The notes below the pieces were generated by a model, which had not been told where the DNA came from, made no database searches, and saw nothing but the letters and a program-made list of their open reading frames with translations. From the NCBI GenBank assembly GCA_018699075.1, contig JABIPV010000087.1:1-34737 (forward strand): a stretch of DNA of 34,737 nt. The letters run 5' to 3'. The first letter of the stretch is position 1, and every line of letters starts with the position of its first letter. This document shows, one piece after another, positions 16,614 to 25,293 of this stretch. The position numbers and the translations under genes are program-made. The DNA comes from Kordiimonadaceae bacterium. GTDB lineage: Bacteria > Pseudomonadota > Alphaproteobacteria > Sphingomonadales > Emcibacteraceae.

Positions 16614-16625
16614 TTGTGATCACAA
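16614..16625. promoter_or_regulatory. Palindromic operator candidate in front of the formaldehyde operon
   Basis: TTGTGATCACAA is a perfect 12-bp palindrome about 20 bp before the adhC ATG, around where transcription should begin if TTGACA at 16658-16653 is the -35. Such a site is well placed for a repressor. It lacks the 6-bp spacer of CRP/FNR sites (TGTGA-N6-TCACA), so a different regulator is more likely. A second, imperfect inverted repeat TTACGTGTATGTAA lies next to it at 16628-16641. Confidence 0.45.
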
Positions 16626-16652
16626 AATTACGTGTATGTAAGTTATAAAATT

Positions 16653-16658
16653 TGTCAA
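16653..16658 (-). promoter_or_regulatory. Consensus -35 hexamer for the adhC operon
   Basis: The minus strand reads TTGACA here, overlapping the TGA stop of the helicase gene. At 17 nt spacing the -10 would be ACACGT, a poor match, so the promoter may depend on an activator or use another sigma factor. It is the only consensus -35 in the gap. Confidence 0.35.
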
Positions 16659-19405
16659 TCTGCTTCAGTTAAAAACTCTTTTGTTTTACGTATGGTCTCT
16701 GCAAGACCTATTCTTTCAATTATTACACTCTCAGGTAATCCACTCAAGAGTCTTGTGGGTGATGCCCCATCAAGCATAACAAAAACACCTTTATCGGTTT
16801 TCTTTCTTATCAGACGTCCAAAGGCTTGCTTCATTCTTAATCTTGTTAATAAATCATCATATGTTTGTTTACCAAAATGTTCCCGCCTTGCTTTATGTAA
16901 AATAGTTGGTCGTGGCCATGGTACCTTATCAAATACACATAGTCGAAGTGAATTTCCAGGAACATCTACCCCATCGCGTACAGCATCAGTTCCGAGCAAG
17001 CAACTATTTTCAACGGTTCTAAATATATCTACCAAAGTGCCAACATTAATCGGATCAATATGCTGACCAAATAAGGGAATATGTTCTTCTTCCATGGTTT
17101 TAACAATTCTTGAATAAACCCCTTTCAAACGGCTAATCGCTGTGAAGAGGCCAAGCCCACCACCGCCGGAAGCAATGAATAATTCTCGGTAAGCAGCCGC
17201 TAATTGATCTAGCGATTTATTGTTAAGATCATTTACAATAAAAACTCTACTTTGTTTTTCATAATCAAACGGCGATTTCAAACTATGGCGCGCCGGTGGT
17301 GTTATAAAATGGGCCGCACCGGTTCTAATTTCTGCACTATTCCATTCTATGTCAGGATTTTGATTATCGGAAAGTCGGTCCCGCAATGTCGCAGAGGTGA
17401 TCAAAGCGCCATGTGAAGGCTTTAAAACCACATTTGCAAAGGGTATGCTGGGATCGATCCAGTGACGGTACATGCCCACGTCCGTTTCCCTACCCTGTAT
17501 GCGGCTTAACTCAAACCAATCCACATAATTTTCATTTGCAGGTAGCCCATCGATAAATCCTGCCAGCATCGGGCACCAGCCATCGGATATTATTTCGCAA
17601 CGCCGCGTGATGCTCCTTGAAATTGATTCGAGCCTGTTTCGTGTGGCGCTATCCAACTCGTCAGCTTCAGCGTCCAATTTTTTTAAGAGTAACGCTGATA
17701 ATCTTTTCAACGGAGCAATTAATTCATCCAGTGCTTTTTTTAATTCGCCTGCGGCTTCTGTTAATCCTTCAACTGGATTGGCTGCAAAAGTTTCAATTGA
17801 ATGAAAATCGCCTTGGCCATAAGTTCTGGAGAAAATTTGTGTTCTAATAAATGATAAAAATTTTTCCATGGGGCCAAATGGCCCACCTTCTAGTAATCTT
17901 AAATGCCACCCATCCGCTGAAAGACACGCAGCTGCACTATATACTCTTCTTAAATATTGTCCCGCTTCCTCATCATCGGCGAGCAAATCATCTAATCTTC
18001 CTTTAAGTCCTTTTCCTCGTCTATTTTGAATTTCTGCCCCGCGTATCCATCGTCTTAGCTCTAATCCTTCTTGACCCGTTAAGTGGGCAGAAAAAACACC
18101 ATCTGCGGCATCAAAAACATGATGCCCTTCATCAAAGACATACCTTGTCGGCAAGTCGGATTCACCCTGACGGGTCGCACTTTGCACCATAACGAGCGCA
18201 TGATTAGCAATTACTAAATTAGCCTGTTTTGCTTTTCTCTGTGCTTTTTCAATAAAACATTTTTTATAATGGCTACATGCAGAATAAACGCATTCGCCGC
18301 GCCGATCAGTTAATTGAGAAAGACGCCCCGCACCAAATGTTTCACCGAGCCACGCGGGGAAATCCCCACCAATCATATCGCCATCACGGCTATAGCGTGC
18401 CCAACGACTTACCAGACCTAACAATATCTTTCCCTGTGGCTGAGCCGCCATTCCAGATATTTCTTGCAGGTTTAACAGACAGACATAATTCTCTCTGCCT
18501 TTACGGACGACAACTTTTTGATTTTTAATCTTAGGATCAGGATAAAGTCGATCTAATTCCTGATCAAGCTGGCGTTGGAGATTTTTTGTATATGTAGAAA
18601 GCCAGACTGTACCGCCATTTTTTTCTGCCCAAAGACTAGACGGCGCAATATAGCCCAAAGTTTTACCAATCCCGGTTCCAGCTTCAGATAAAACCAGTAC
18701 CGGTTCATTTTCTTCTTCAGGTAAATCAAATACTTTCGCGGCAAAACCGGCATATTGCACCTGTCCTTCCCTTTTCTCTGCATCATCACCGAGCAATGCA
18801 AATAGCCTATCTTCTGCTTCTTTTTTACTGATACTTTGTTGTCCAGGTGGTGGAGGCGGCGCTTTTTCTTCCCATTCTGATAGATGGTTCCAAACTTGAT
18901 ACTGATCTTGCTTTTCTGCACCGCCAAGAGCCGCTAATACGATAGGACCCCAACGCCATCCTGCCTGGCTCATATTAAAAGCAATATTTTTAGCACCTTC
19001 AGGATAGGCATATTCAGTCTTTGTAACTTCTTCTATTAATAAAATTGCCCCTCTTAATAGTACCGCGGCTTCTTCTTCATGAGTGTCGCCCATTGGCGGC
19101 ATTTCCAGTGCCAAAGAAATGCCTAGTGGTAAAGGCAAACAAAATGTCGCAGGACGAACAAAAGCAAAAAGTTCTAAAAGATCATAGCAATTACTTAGAT
19201 CAGTATTAAGACGCCGCGAGGTAACAGGCAAATTACAAACCAAAAAATTGTTTCCGCGAATAATTTTTCGAAGCTCTGAATGTTCATAAACTTCTACCTC
19301 ACCGTCAGATGTCATTATTACACCACCTAGCGGACCGACTACTAATGCGGGCAGCTTCGTTAGTGCCTCAAAGGGATCTGGGAATTCTATAAGAGAGCTT
19401 GTCAT
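16655..19405 (-). CDS. ATP-dependent DNA helicase of the DinG/XPD type
   Basis: A superfamily 2 helicase with an iron-sulfur domain that unwinds DNA 5'-3', likely in repair of structured or transcribed DNA. In order along 916 residues: an N-terminal extension of about 230 residues ending in a proline run (183-187), Walker A EAGTGIGKT (241-249), four Fe-S cysteines C309, C372, C377 and C383, DEGH box (425-428), SATLRDRL, and motif VI QAFGRLIRKKTDKG near the C-terminus. The Fe-S domain separates this group from ordinary DEAD helicases. The N-terminal extension is not part of E. coli DinG and I cannot assign it. The gene is monocistronic, divergent from lysK and just upstream of the adhC operon. 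Confidence 0.9.
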   Translation of the reverse strand: MTSSLIEFPDPFEALTKLPALVVGPLGGVIMTSDGEVEVYEHSELRKIIRGNNFLVCNLPVTSRRLNTDLSNCYDLLELFAFVRPATFCLPLPLGISLALEMPPMGDTHEEEAAVLLRGAILLIEEVTKTEYAYPEGAKNIAFNMSQAGWRWGPIVLAALGGAEKQDQYQVWNHLSEWEEKAPPPPPGQQSISKKEAEDRLFALLGDDAEKREGQVQYAGFAAKVFDLPEEENEPVLVLSEAGTGIGKTLGYIAPSSLWAEKNGGTVWLSTYTKNLQRQLDQELDRLYPDPKIKNQKVVVRKGRENYVCLLNLQEISGMAAQPQGKILLGLVSRWARYSRDGDMIGGDFPAWLGETFGAGRLSQLTDRRGECVYSACSHYKKCFIEKAQRKAKQANLVIANHALVMVQSATRQGESDLPTRYVFDEGHHVFDAADGVFSAHLTGQEGLELRRWIRGAEIQNRRGKGLKGRLDDLLADDEEAGQYLRRVYSAAACLSADGWHLRLLEGGPFGPMEKFLSFIRTQIFSRTYGQGDFHSIETFAANPVEGLTEAAGELKKALDELIAPLKRLSALLLKKLDAEADELDSATRNRLESISRSITRRCEIISDGWCPMLAGFIDGLPANENYVDWFELSRIQGRETDVGMYRHWIDPSIPFANVVLKPSHGALITSATLRDRLSDNQNPDIEWNSAEIRTGAAHFITPPARHSLKSPFDYEKQSRVFIVNDLNNKSLDQLAAAYRELFIASGGGGLGLFTAISRLKGVYSRIVKTMEEEHIPLFGQHIDPINVGTLVDIFRTVENSCLLGTDAVRDGVDVPGNSLRLCVFDKVPWPRPTILHKARREHFGKQTYDDLLTRLRMKQAFGRLIRKKTDKGVFVMLDGASPTRLLSGLPESVIIERIGLAETIRKTKEFLTEAD

Positions 19406-19506
19406 TTAGCCTATTCAATCATCATAATTTAAGTGACTATAACCACGCATTTTTATTACGAAAAGCAAAATAAGGATAATATCTCTATAAACTAGCCAAA
19501 GAGCTG

Positions 19507-19535
19507 TTGACCTATTATACTTTTATCCCTATGAA
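19507..19535 (+). promoter_or_regulatory. Likely lysK promoter
   Basis: TTGACC (19507-19512) and TATGAA (19530-19535) are separated by exactly 17 nt, giving an expected start of transcription near 19542 and a leader of about 50 nt before the lysK ATG. The -35 matches 5 of 6 consensus bases, the -10 4 of 6. Confidence 0.45.
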
Positions 19536-19593
19536 CCCATGCATTAGGCGTAATTTTACACCACGCGAAATACTTATTTGAAAGCAGAAAAAG

Positions 19594-21177
19594 ATGTCTT
19601 CAACACCAGGAATTATCCAAAATGCCCTAGAAAGCAAAGCATGGCCTTTTCAAGAAGCTGAAAAATTAATCAAGCGTATGGAAAAATCTGGTATCAAAAA
19701 AGACTGTGTTGTATTTGAAACGGGCTATGGCCCTTCCGGTCTTCCACATATTGGAACTTTCGGCGAAGTAGCCCGCACAACCATGGTGAAAAAAGCCTAT
19801 GAACTTATTACTGGCCAAAAATCGAAGATAATTTGCTTTTCTGATGACATGGATGGTTTTCGTAAAGTACCAGATAATCTGCCTAACCAAGAAATGCTCG
19901 CAAAATATATCGGACTTCCACTAACGCAAGTTCCTGACCCATTTGGTACACACGAAAGTTTTGCCCACCACAACAACGCGCGTCTGATAAATTTTTTAGA
20001 TAATTTTGGTTTTGATTATGAATTTTCCAGCGCAACCGAAGTTTATAAGAGTGGCGCAATGGATGCTACATTGTTAAAAATGCTAGGCGCTTATGATAAT
20101 ATCATGAATGTTATTTTACCAACTCTTGGCGAGGAACGCCGAAAAACTTATAGTCCATTTCTACCAATATGTCCGCGCACAGGTGTGGTCTTACAATTAC
20201 CAATTATTAAGCGCGATTTAGATAAAGGCACAGTTACATACATAGACGAAGAAACCAAAGATGAAGTCGAAGTTCCTGTCACTGGTGGCCACTGCAAAAT
20301 GCAGTGGAAAGCCGATTGGGCAATGCGCTGGGTCGGGCTAGGGGTTGATTATGAAATGGCCGGAAAAGATTTAAGTGAAAGTGTGAAACTTTCATCGGCG
20401 ATCACACGTATTTTAAGAAGCACGCCGCCGGAAGGTCTAAGTTACGAACTGTTCTTAGATGAAAAAGGGGCAAAAATTTCTAAATCAAAAGGCAATGGCA
20501 TTTCGATGGAAGAATGGCTTAAATACGGTACTCAGGAAAGCCTTTCACTTTACATGTATCAATCTCCTCGCAAAGCAAAAAAACTCTATTTTGATGTTAT
20601 ACCGAAAACAGTAGATGAATATTTAAACCATTTGAGAAAATTCCCATCTTTAGAAGGCAAACAAAAATATGCCAGCCCCATTTGGCACATTCATCATGAA
20701 AATACGCCTGATGAAGAGGTCCCCGTGACGTTTGCATTATTGATAAATTTGGTAAGTGCCAGTAATGCTGAAAATAAAGAGACACTATGGGGATTTATCA
20801 GTAACTATTCCGAGGGGGCCACACCTGAAGAATATCCCCTTTTAGATCAACTGGTAGGATACGCGCTGGTTTATTACAATAATTTTGTTAAACCCAATAA
20901 GAATTATCGTGCCCCTACTCAAGAAGAAATGAGCGCTTTAAACTCTCTTAAAGAGGCAATAGAACAATTACCTGAAGGCACAGAAGCAGGGGATATACAA
21001 ACCGCTGTATTTTCTGTTGGCAAAGAACATAATTATGACAACTTACGAGAATGGTTTGGGGCTCTATATGAAATTTTGCTAGGGCAAAAAGAGGGCCCCA
21101 GGATGGGGTCGTTCATCACTTTATATGGAGTAGAGAAATTTATAGATCTTATTAATCACGCTCTTGTAAGACGTTAA
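19594..21177 (+). CDS. lysK: Lysine--tRNA ligase, class I
   Basis: This enzyme charges tRNA-Lys. It belongs to the class I (Rossmann-fold) LysRS found in archaea, spirochaetes and most alphaproteobacteria, instead of the usual bacterial class II enzyme. Evidence is the HIGH box as PHIGTFGE (H52-G54) after GYGPSGL, and the KMSKS box as KISKSKGNG (K294-S298), in a 527-residue protein of normal length. The C-terminal anticodon-recognition region is helical (from about residue 340). The start ATG 19594 follows GAAAG at a plausible distance. It is transcribed divergently from the helicase gene and followed by a terminator-like hairpin. Confidence 0.96.
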   Translation: MSSTPGIIQNALESKAWPFQEAEKLIKRMEKSGIKKDCVVFETGYGPSGLPHIGTFGEVARTTMVKKAYELITGQKSKIICFSDDMDGFRKVPDNLPNQEMLAKYIGLPLTQVPDPFGTHESFAHHNNARLINFLDNFGFDYEFSSATEVYKSGAMDATLLKMLGAYDNIMNVILPTLGEERRKTYSPFLPICPRTGVVLQLPIIKRDLDKGTVTYIDEETKDEVEVPVTGGHCKMQWKADWAMRWVGLGVDYEMAGKDLSESVKLSSAITRILRSTPPEGLSYELFLDEKGAKISKSKGNGISMEEWLKYGTQESLSLYMYQSPRKAKKLYFDVIPKTVDEYLNHLRKFPSLEGKQKYASPIWHIHHENTPDEEVPVTFALLINLVSASNAENKETLWGFISNYSEGATPEEYPLLDQLVGYALVYYNNFVKPNKNYRAPTQEEMSALNSLKEAIEQLPEGTEAGDIQTAVFSVGKEHNYDNLREWFGALYEILLGQKEGPRMGSFITLYGVEKFIDLINHALVRR

Positions 21178-21259
21178 CATCGAATATTTGAAGTAATTTC
21201 GAGCTTATCACTCTATATAATTGAAACAATTAACCTAATTCATTAAAATATTACACTCC

Positions 21260-21280
21260 ATTAATGCTACATTAATTTTT
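21260..21280 (+). terminator. AT-rich terminator candidate after lysK
   Basis: A perfect 7-bp inverted repeat ATTAATG (21260-21266) / CATTAAT (21270-21276) with a 3-nt loop is followed by four further Ts. It lies 82 nt after the lysK stop. The low GC of the stem makes it uncertain. Confidence 0.35.
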
Positions 21281-21330
21281 CTTCTGTAGATTGCATGACA
21301 TAAATAGCTATTTGGGGGCTAGAGGAAGAA

Positions 21331-21975
21331 ATGTATAAATTAAATTATAGAAATTTCTGGAAACGGATGTTTGACCTAATAAGCTCGATTTTGATCTTAT
21401 TGGTTATTTCGCCTTTACTATTATTTTTTGTTATCCTCATCCGCTTTAAAATGGGCAGCCCAATCTTTTACACTCAAGATAGATTAGGTTATAACGGCGA
21501 AACATTTAAAATCTGGAAATTCAGAAGCATGACAAATTGCCTGGATGAAAATGGCGCTTTGCGTGAAGACGAATTTCGCCTTACTAGATTTGGTAAACTT
21601 TTACGTGATTGGAGCATTGATGAGCTTCCACAATTATGGAATGTGGTAAACGGTGATATGAGCCTCATTGGACCACGCCCGTTAATTGCTGAATATGCAT
21701 CAAGATATACTTCAGAACAAATGCGTCGTCATGAAGTATGCCCCGGCATTAGCGGCTGGGCACAAATCACTGGTCGCAACACGATCAACTGGAACCAGAA
21801 ATTCAAACTAGATGTATGGTATGTAGATCATTGTAATTTGATACTCGATTTAAAAATTCTATTATCTACTATTCCGCTCGTACTCTTAAGAGCAGGCATT
21901 ACAGCTGAAGACCATGCAACGATGCCAAAGTGGTCCGGTAACGAAGAACAAAAAAGCAATTCTCTCTCTGAATAA
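21331..21975 (+). CDS. Initiating phosphoglycosyl transferase (bacterial sugar transferase, PglC/WcaJ type)
   Basis: Such enzymes transfer a sugar-1-phosphate to undecaprenyl phosphate at the inner membrane, the first step of polysaccharide or glycan assembly. The 214 residues match the short monotopic PglC-like form: a re-entrant helix near residues 14-38 broken by Ser-Pro (VISPLL), RLGYNGETFKIWKFRSM, the catalytic D97-E98 in SIDELPQLWNV, SLIGPRPLIAEY and CPGISGWAQITGRN. Ribosome binding site AGGAAG lies 5 nt before ATG. No other glycan gene is in the window, so the sugar and end product are unknown. It stands alone between lysK and convergent arfB. Confidence 0.92.
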   Translation: MYKLNYRNFWKRMFDLISSILILLVISPLLLFFVILIRFKMGSPIFYTQDRLGYNGETFKIWKFRSMTNCLDENGALREDEFRLTRFGKLLRDWSIDELPQLWNVVNGDMSLIGPRPLIAEYASRYTSEQMRRHEVCPGISGWAQITGRNTINWNQKFKLDVWYVDHCNLILDLKILLSTIPLVLLRAGITAEDHATMPKWSGNEEQKSNSLSE

Positions 21976-22022
21976 TTTTAATCCAGTTCATTAAATGATA
22001 ACAATCAGAAAATAACCCAATT

Positions 22023-22045
22023 TGGTTAAATAAATTATTTAACCA
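22023..22045. terminator. Hairpin between convergent genes
   Basis: A perfect 9-bp inverted repeat TGGTTAAAT (22023-22031) / ATTTAACCA (22037-22045) with a 5-nt loop lies between the ends of the sugar transferase and arfB genes. It has no good T-tract on either side, so it could be a transcript end or a stability element rather than a classic terminator. Confidence 0.35.
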
Positions 22046-22049
22046 CGCT

Positions 22050-22469
22050 TTATTCATTAATATTTTTACCGCGTAATTTTTTAATATTCCCTTTGCGTTT
22101 TTTGCCTTCTATTCTTTTTACTTTTGAAGAATAGCTGGGTTTAGTTTTTTTACGTTTTTTCGGAACAATAGTTGCTTGTTTTAGCAATTCAACAAGCCTT
22201 TGAATTGCATCTTCTTTATTTCTTATTTGGGAACGAGTTCCGTTCGCCGTAATTATAATGACCCCTTCAGCCGTCATGCGTTGACCAGATAATTTTTTTA
22301 ACCTCACAAATAAGTCTTCATTAAATGCCGGATTATCCTTTGCTTTAAATCTTATTTGAACGGCACTTTCGACTTTATTAACATGTTGACCGCCAGGACC
22401 GGGGGAGCGTATAAATCGCACATCTATATCGTCTTCATCGATTTGAATATTTTGTGTTATCTTTAACAT
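22050..22469 (-). CDS. arfB: Alternative ribosome-rescue factor ArfB (YaeJ-type)
   Basis: ArfB frees ribosomes stalled on mRNAs lacking a stop codon by hydrolysing the peptidyl-tRNA. The 139-residue protein holds the RF-1 domain with the catalytic GGQ at 26-28 (RSPGPGGQHVNKVESAVQIRF), then a long basic C-terminal tail (about 100-139, with KKRKKTKPS...K..R..GKKRKG...K.RGK) that enters the empty mRNA channel in known ArfB proteins. The tail separates it from true release factors, which carry extra domains. The ATG is on the far side of an AT-rich 90-nt gap from the presumed M16 protease start. Confidence 0.93.
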   Translation of the reverse strand: MLKITQNIQIDEDDIDVRFIRSPGPGGQHVNKVESAVQIRFKAKDNPAFNEDLFVRLKKLSGQRMTAEGVIIITANGTRSQIRNKEDAIQRLVELLKQATIVPKKRKKTKPSYSSKVKRIEGKKRKGNIKKLRGKNINE

Positions 22470-25282
22470 TTAACAAAACCTTGGCTGATATAAATTTTTT
22501 ATTCGTCTTCGTCCGCTTAAAAGATTATGATGCGTCAAAAATAAACTCAGGAGAACCTAATGAGGGTTATAGTCACTTCATTTTTTATCATAATACACTT
22601 TGGTCCAATACGGCATGGTCGGATGATACGCCAAAGATTGAATTTGAGCAATATACCCTTAAAAACGGTCTTACCGTTGTTATTCATGAAGATCATAAAG
22701 CGCCAATTATTGCTGTGAACGTATGGTATCATGTGGGCTCGAAGGATGAACCGGAGCAAAAAAGTGGCTTTGCGCATTTATTTGAACATCTCATGTTTAA
22801 TGGTAGTGAGAATTACGACGATGATTTTTTTAAACCCCTTCAAGAAATCGGCGCAAGCCGCATAAATGGCACTACATCCCGTGATCGAACAAATTATTAT
22901 CAAACAGTACCTGTGGGCGGCCTTGACCGAATTTTATGGATGGAATCTGATCGCATGGGACATCTTCTTGGGGCACTTGCCCAAGACAAACTTGATGAAC
23001 AGCGTGATGTCGTTAAGAACGAAAAACGTGAAGGAGAAAACCGTCCCGGTGGCAGACTTTTTTATAAAATATATGAAGGTGTTTATCCTTATGATCACCC
23101 CTATCACCATTCAACCATCGGATCCATGGATGATCTGGACAACGCATCACTCGATGATGTTAAAGCTTGGTTTAAAGAATATTACGGACCCAATAATGCC
23201 GTCGTGGTATTAAGTGGTGATATTGATGTAGAAACATCAAAGCCCTTAATGGAAAAATATTTTGGTGATATTCCAGCAAGTCCACCAATGGGACATAAAA
23301 CCTCATGGGTGCCAACGCGTGAAAACAACAGTTACGAAGTTATGCAAGATCATGTACCACAGACATATCTTACTTGGTCATGGGCGATACCGGGACGCAC
23401 AACAAAAGAATTTGCTGAACTTGAAATCGCGGCCGATATATTTGGAGGAGGGCGCAATTCAAAGCTTTATAAAAACCTTGTCCATGAGCAAGAGCGCATT
23501 AATAGCGGTTCAGCATCCGTAATTCCCGGTGAACTTTCCAGTATCTTTATGATTTCTGCTGAACTTAAATACGGAGAAGATGTTAAAGAAATAGACCGTA
23601 TTATACAGCAAATGTGGGCAGATTTTCTTGCCAAAGGGCCAACAAAAAAAGAATTAAACCGCGTTAAGGCCAGCATCGAAACCAGCATGATCCGTGCCAT
23701 GGAGAGTATTTCAAGCAAAGGACAAGTGCTTGCCAGCGGGGCAATATATGCTGGAGACCCCGGTTTCATTCATCAAAAGCAAGCATGGCAGAATGCATCA
23801 ACGACAAAAGATATTAAAAATGTCACTGGAAAATGGCTTACCAAAGGCTTCTTCCAACTTAATTTAGAGCCTTACGGCACTTTTAAAGTAACGGAAACCT
23901 CAGCTGACCGAAGCAAAATGCCCGGTCTTACATCACAGTCAAATATTAAATTGCCCCCGCTTCAACATGCAACTTTAAATAATGGCCTTAAAGTAACACT
24001 CGCAGAACGCCATAGTGTTCCGGTTGTAAATATGTCCATTCGTTTTGACGCAGGAAGGGTAACAGATCATACCTCAAAAGATGGTATAGCCTCTTTCACT
24101 TTTGGCAATATGAATGAAGGGACCAAATCACTTCCGTCCCTTGAATTTGATGACAAAAAAACCATGCTTGGCGCCCGCATTGGATTTGGTAATGGTTTGG
24201 ATAGCTCAAACATTAGTTTATCTGCTCTAAAAAAGAACTTGGGCGCATCGATCGATCTTTGGGCGGATGTCGTGCAAAACCCTGCATTTAATCCTGTTGA
24301 TATTGAACGTGATCGCTCACTAACATTAGCATCACTTGAAAATGCAAAAATGAGCCCCAACAGTATCGCAAGCAACCTTTTATCCACCTTACTTTATGGT
24401 CCCGACCATGTTTATAGCGGTAAAACCATTGCGCAAAAAGAAGAAGCCATTAAGAAAATATCAAGACAAGACCTGATTGATTTTCATGAACTTTGGATCC
24501 GTCCTGATAACGCCATCATCTATGTCGTCGGTGATGTGACCATTGAAGAAATAACTGAGGAGCTTAATAAGTCTTTTGGCAGTTGGAAAAATCCCGAACG
24601 TATGAAGGGTAAAAAGAACCTTACAGATGCAAAATATGCTGATAAAACCCGTATCATACTCGTGGATAAGCCAGAAGCGGTTCAGTCCATTATCATAGCC
24701 GCCCAGCTGGTGTCTTCATCAACGGACGATAATGCCTTTAACATTAACGCCATGAATAGCGTTCTTGGCGGTGAGTTCACCTCACGTATCAACATGAATT
24801 TAAGAGAAGACAAAGGTTGGTCCTACGGGGCAGGCAGTTCTATTAGCCAAGCCATTAGACAACGATCTTTTAGAATAAGTACATCTGTGCAATCAGATAA
24901 AACCGCCGCAAGTATGGCGGAAATCGTCAAAGAAATTAAAGAGTATCAGTCTAGTAACCCACCAAGCAAAGAAGAACTTTCATTAATGGTAAAAGGAAAG
25001 ACTTTACCACTTCCAGGTCGTTTTGCCACCAACGGAAGCCTGCTTTCCTATATAATGACAAATGAACATTATAATCGTCCTTATAATTATGCTGAAAGCT
25101 TAGCGGGGAAATACGCCGCCTTAACGCCTGAACTTTTAAGTCAAACGGCGAAGGAGACGTTAAGGCCAGATGCTATGACTTGGGTAATTGTCGGCGATTT
25201 AAAAATTATTGAACAAAATATTCGTGATTTAAATCTTGGTGATGTTGAGGTTTGGGACGCCAACGGCAATATTGTCAATTAA
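22454..25282 (+). CDS. M16-family zinc metalloprotease, 5' end probably frameshifted
   Basis: A two-domain M16 (pitrilysin/PQQL-type) peptidase, normally secreted to the periplasm. The first domain has the inverted zinc motif HLFEH (H108, E111, H112, counted from GTG 22454) and the distal Glu in DVVKNEKRE; the second (from about 500) lacks the zinc motif, the usual inactive partner. The frame stays open upstream to GTG 22454, inside arfB, but those residues look like noise and have no ribosome binding site. A perfect AGGAG (22549-22553) precedes ATG 22560 in another frame, which begins MRVIVTSFFIII, a signal-peptide-like start. A one-base change near 22585-22600 would join it to SNTAWSDDTPKIEF. 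A separate frame for the mature protein therefore seems to be a mutation or sequence error. Followed after 11 nt by a beta-lactamase-fold gene. Confidence 0.88.
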   Translation: MLSLTFNKTLADINFLFVFVRLKDYDASKINSGEPNEGYSHFIFYHNTLWSNTAWSDDTPKIEFEQYTLKNGLTVVIHEDHKAPIIAVNVWYHVGSKDEPEQKSGFAHLFEHLMFNGSENYDDDFFKPLQEIGASRINGTTSRDRTNYYQTVPVGGLDRILWMESDRMGHLLGALAQDKLDEQRDVVKNEKREGENRPGGRLFYKIYEGVYPYDHPYHHSTIGSMDDLDNASLDDVKAWFKEYYGPNNAVVVLSGDIDVETSKPLMEKYFGDIPASPPMGHKTSWVPTRENNSYEVMQDHVPQTYLTWSWAIPGRTTKEFAELEIAADIFGGGRNSKLYKNLVHEQERINSGSASVIPGELSSIFMISAELKYGEDVKEIDRIIQQMWADFLAKGPTKKELNRVKASIETSMIRAMESISSKGQVLASGAIYAGDPGFIHQKQAWQNASTTKDIKNVTGKWLTKGFFQLNLEPYGTFKVTETSADRSKMPGLTSQSNIKLPPLQHATLNNGLKVTLAERHSVPVVNMSIRFDAGRVTDHTSKDGIASFTFGNMNEGTKSLPSLEFDDKKTMLGARIGFGNGLDSSNISLSALKKNLGASIDLWADVVQNPAFNPVDIERDRSLTLASLENAKMSPNSIASNLLSTLLYGPDHVYSGKTIAQKEEAIKKISRQDLIDFHELWIRPDNAIIYVVGDVTIEEITEELNKSFGSWKNPERMKGKKNLTDAKYADKTRIILVDKPEAVQSIIIAAQLVSSSTDDNAFNINAMNSVLGGEFTSRINMNLREDKGWSYGAGSSISQAIRQRSFRISTSVQSDKTAASMAEIVKEIKEYQSSNPPSKEELSLMVKGKTLPLPGRFATNGSLLSYIMTNEHYNRPYNYAESLAGKYAALTPELLSQTAKETLRPDAMTWVIVGDLKIIEQNIRDLNLGDVEVWDANGNIVN
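22549..22562 (+). promoter_or_regulatory. Ribosome binding site and start codon out of frame with the M16 gene
   Basis: AGGAG (22549-22553), six bases, then ATG (22560-22562). This is the best translation start in the area but opens a 51-codon frame ending at a TGA around 22713-22715, not the protease frame. Its first dozen codons encode a basic residue and a hydrophobic stretch, as a signal peptide would. Confidence 0.6.
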
Positions 25283-25293
25283 AAGGAATAAGT

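Noticed and set aside
16614..16625. CRP/FNR site in front of adhC
   Set aside because: The half-sites TGTGA and TCACA overlap directly without the 6-bp spacer that CRP/FNR dimers need, so I list it only as an unassigned palindrome.
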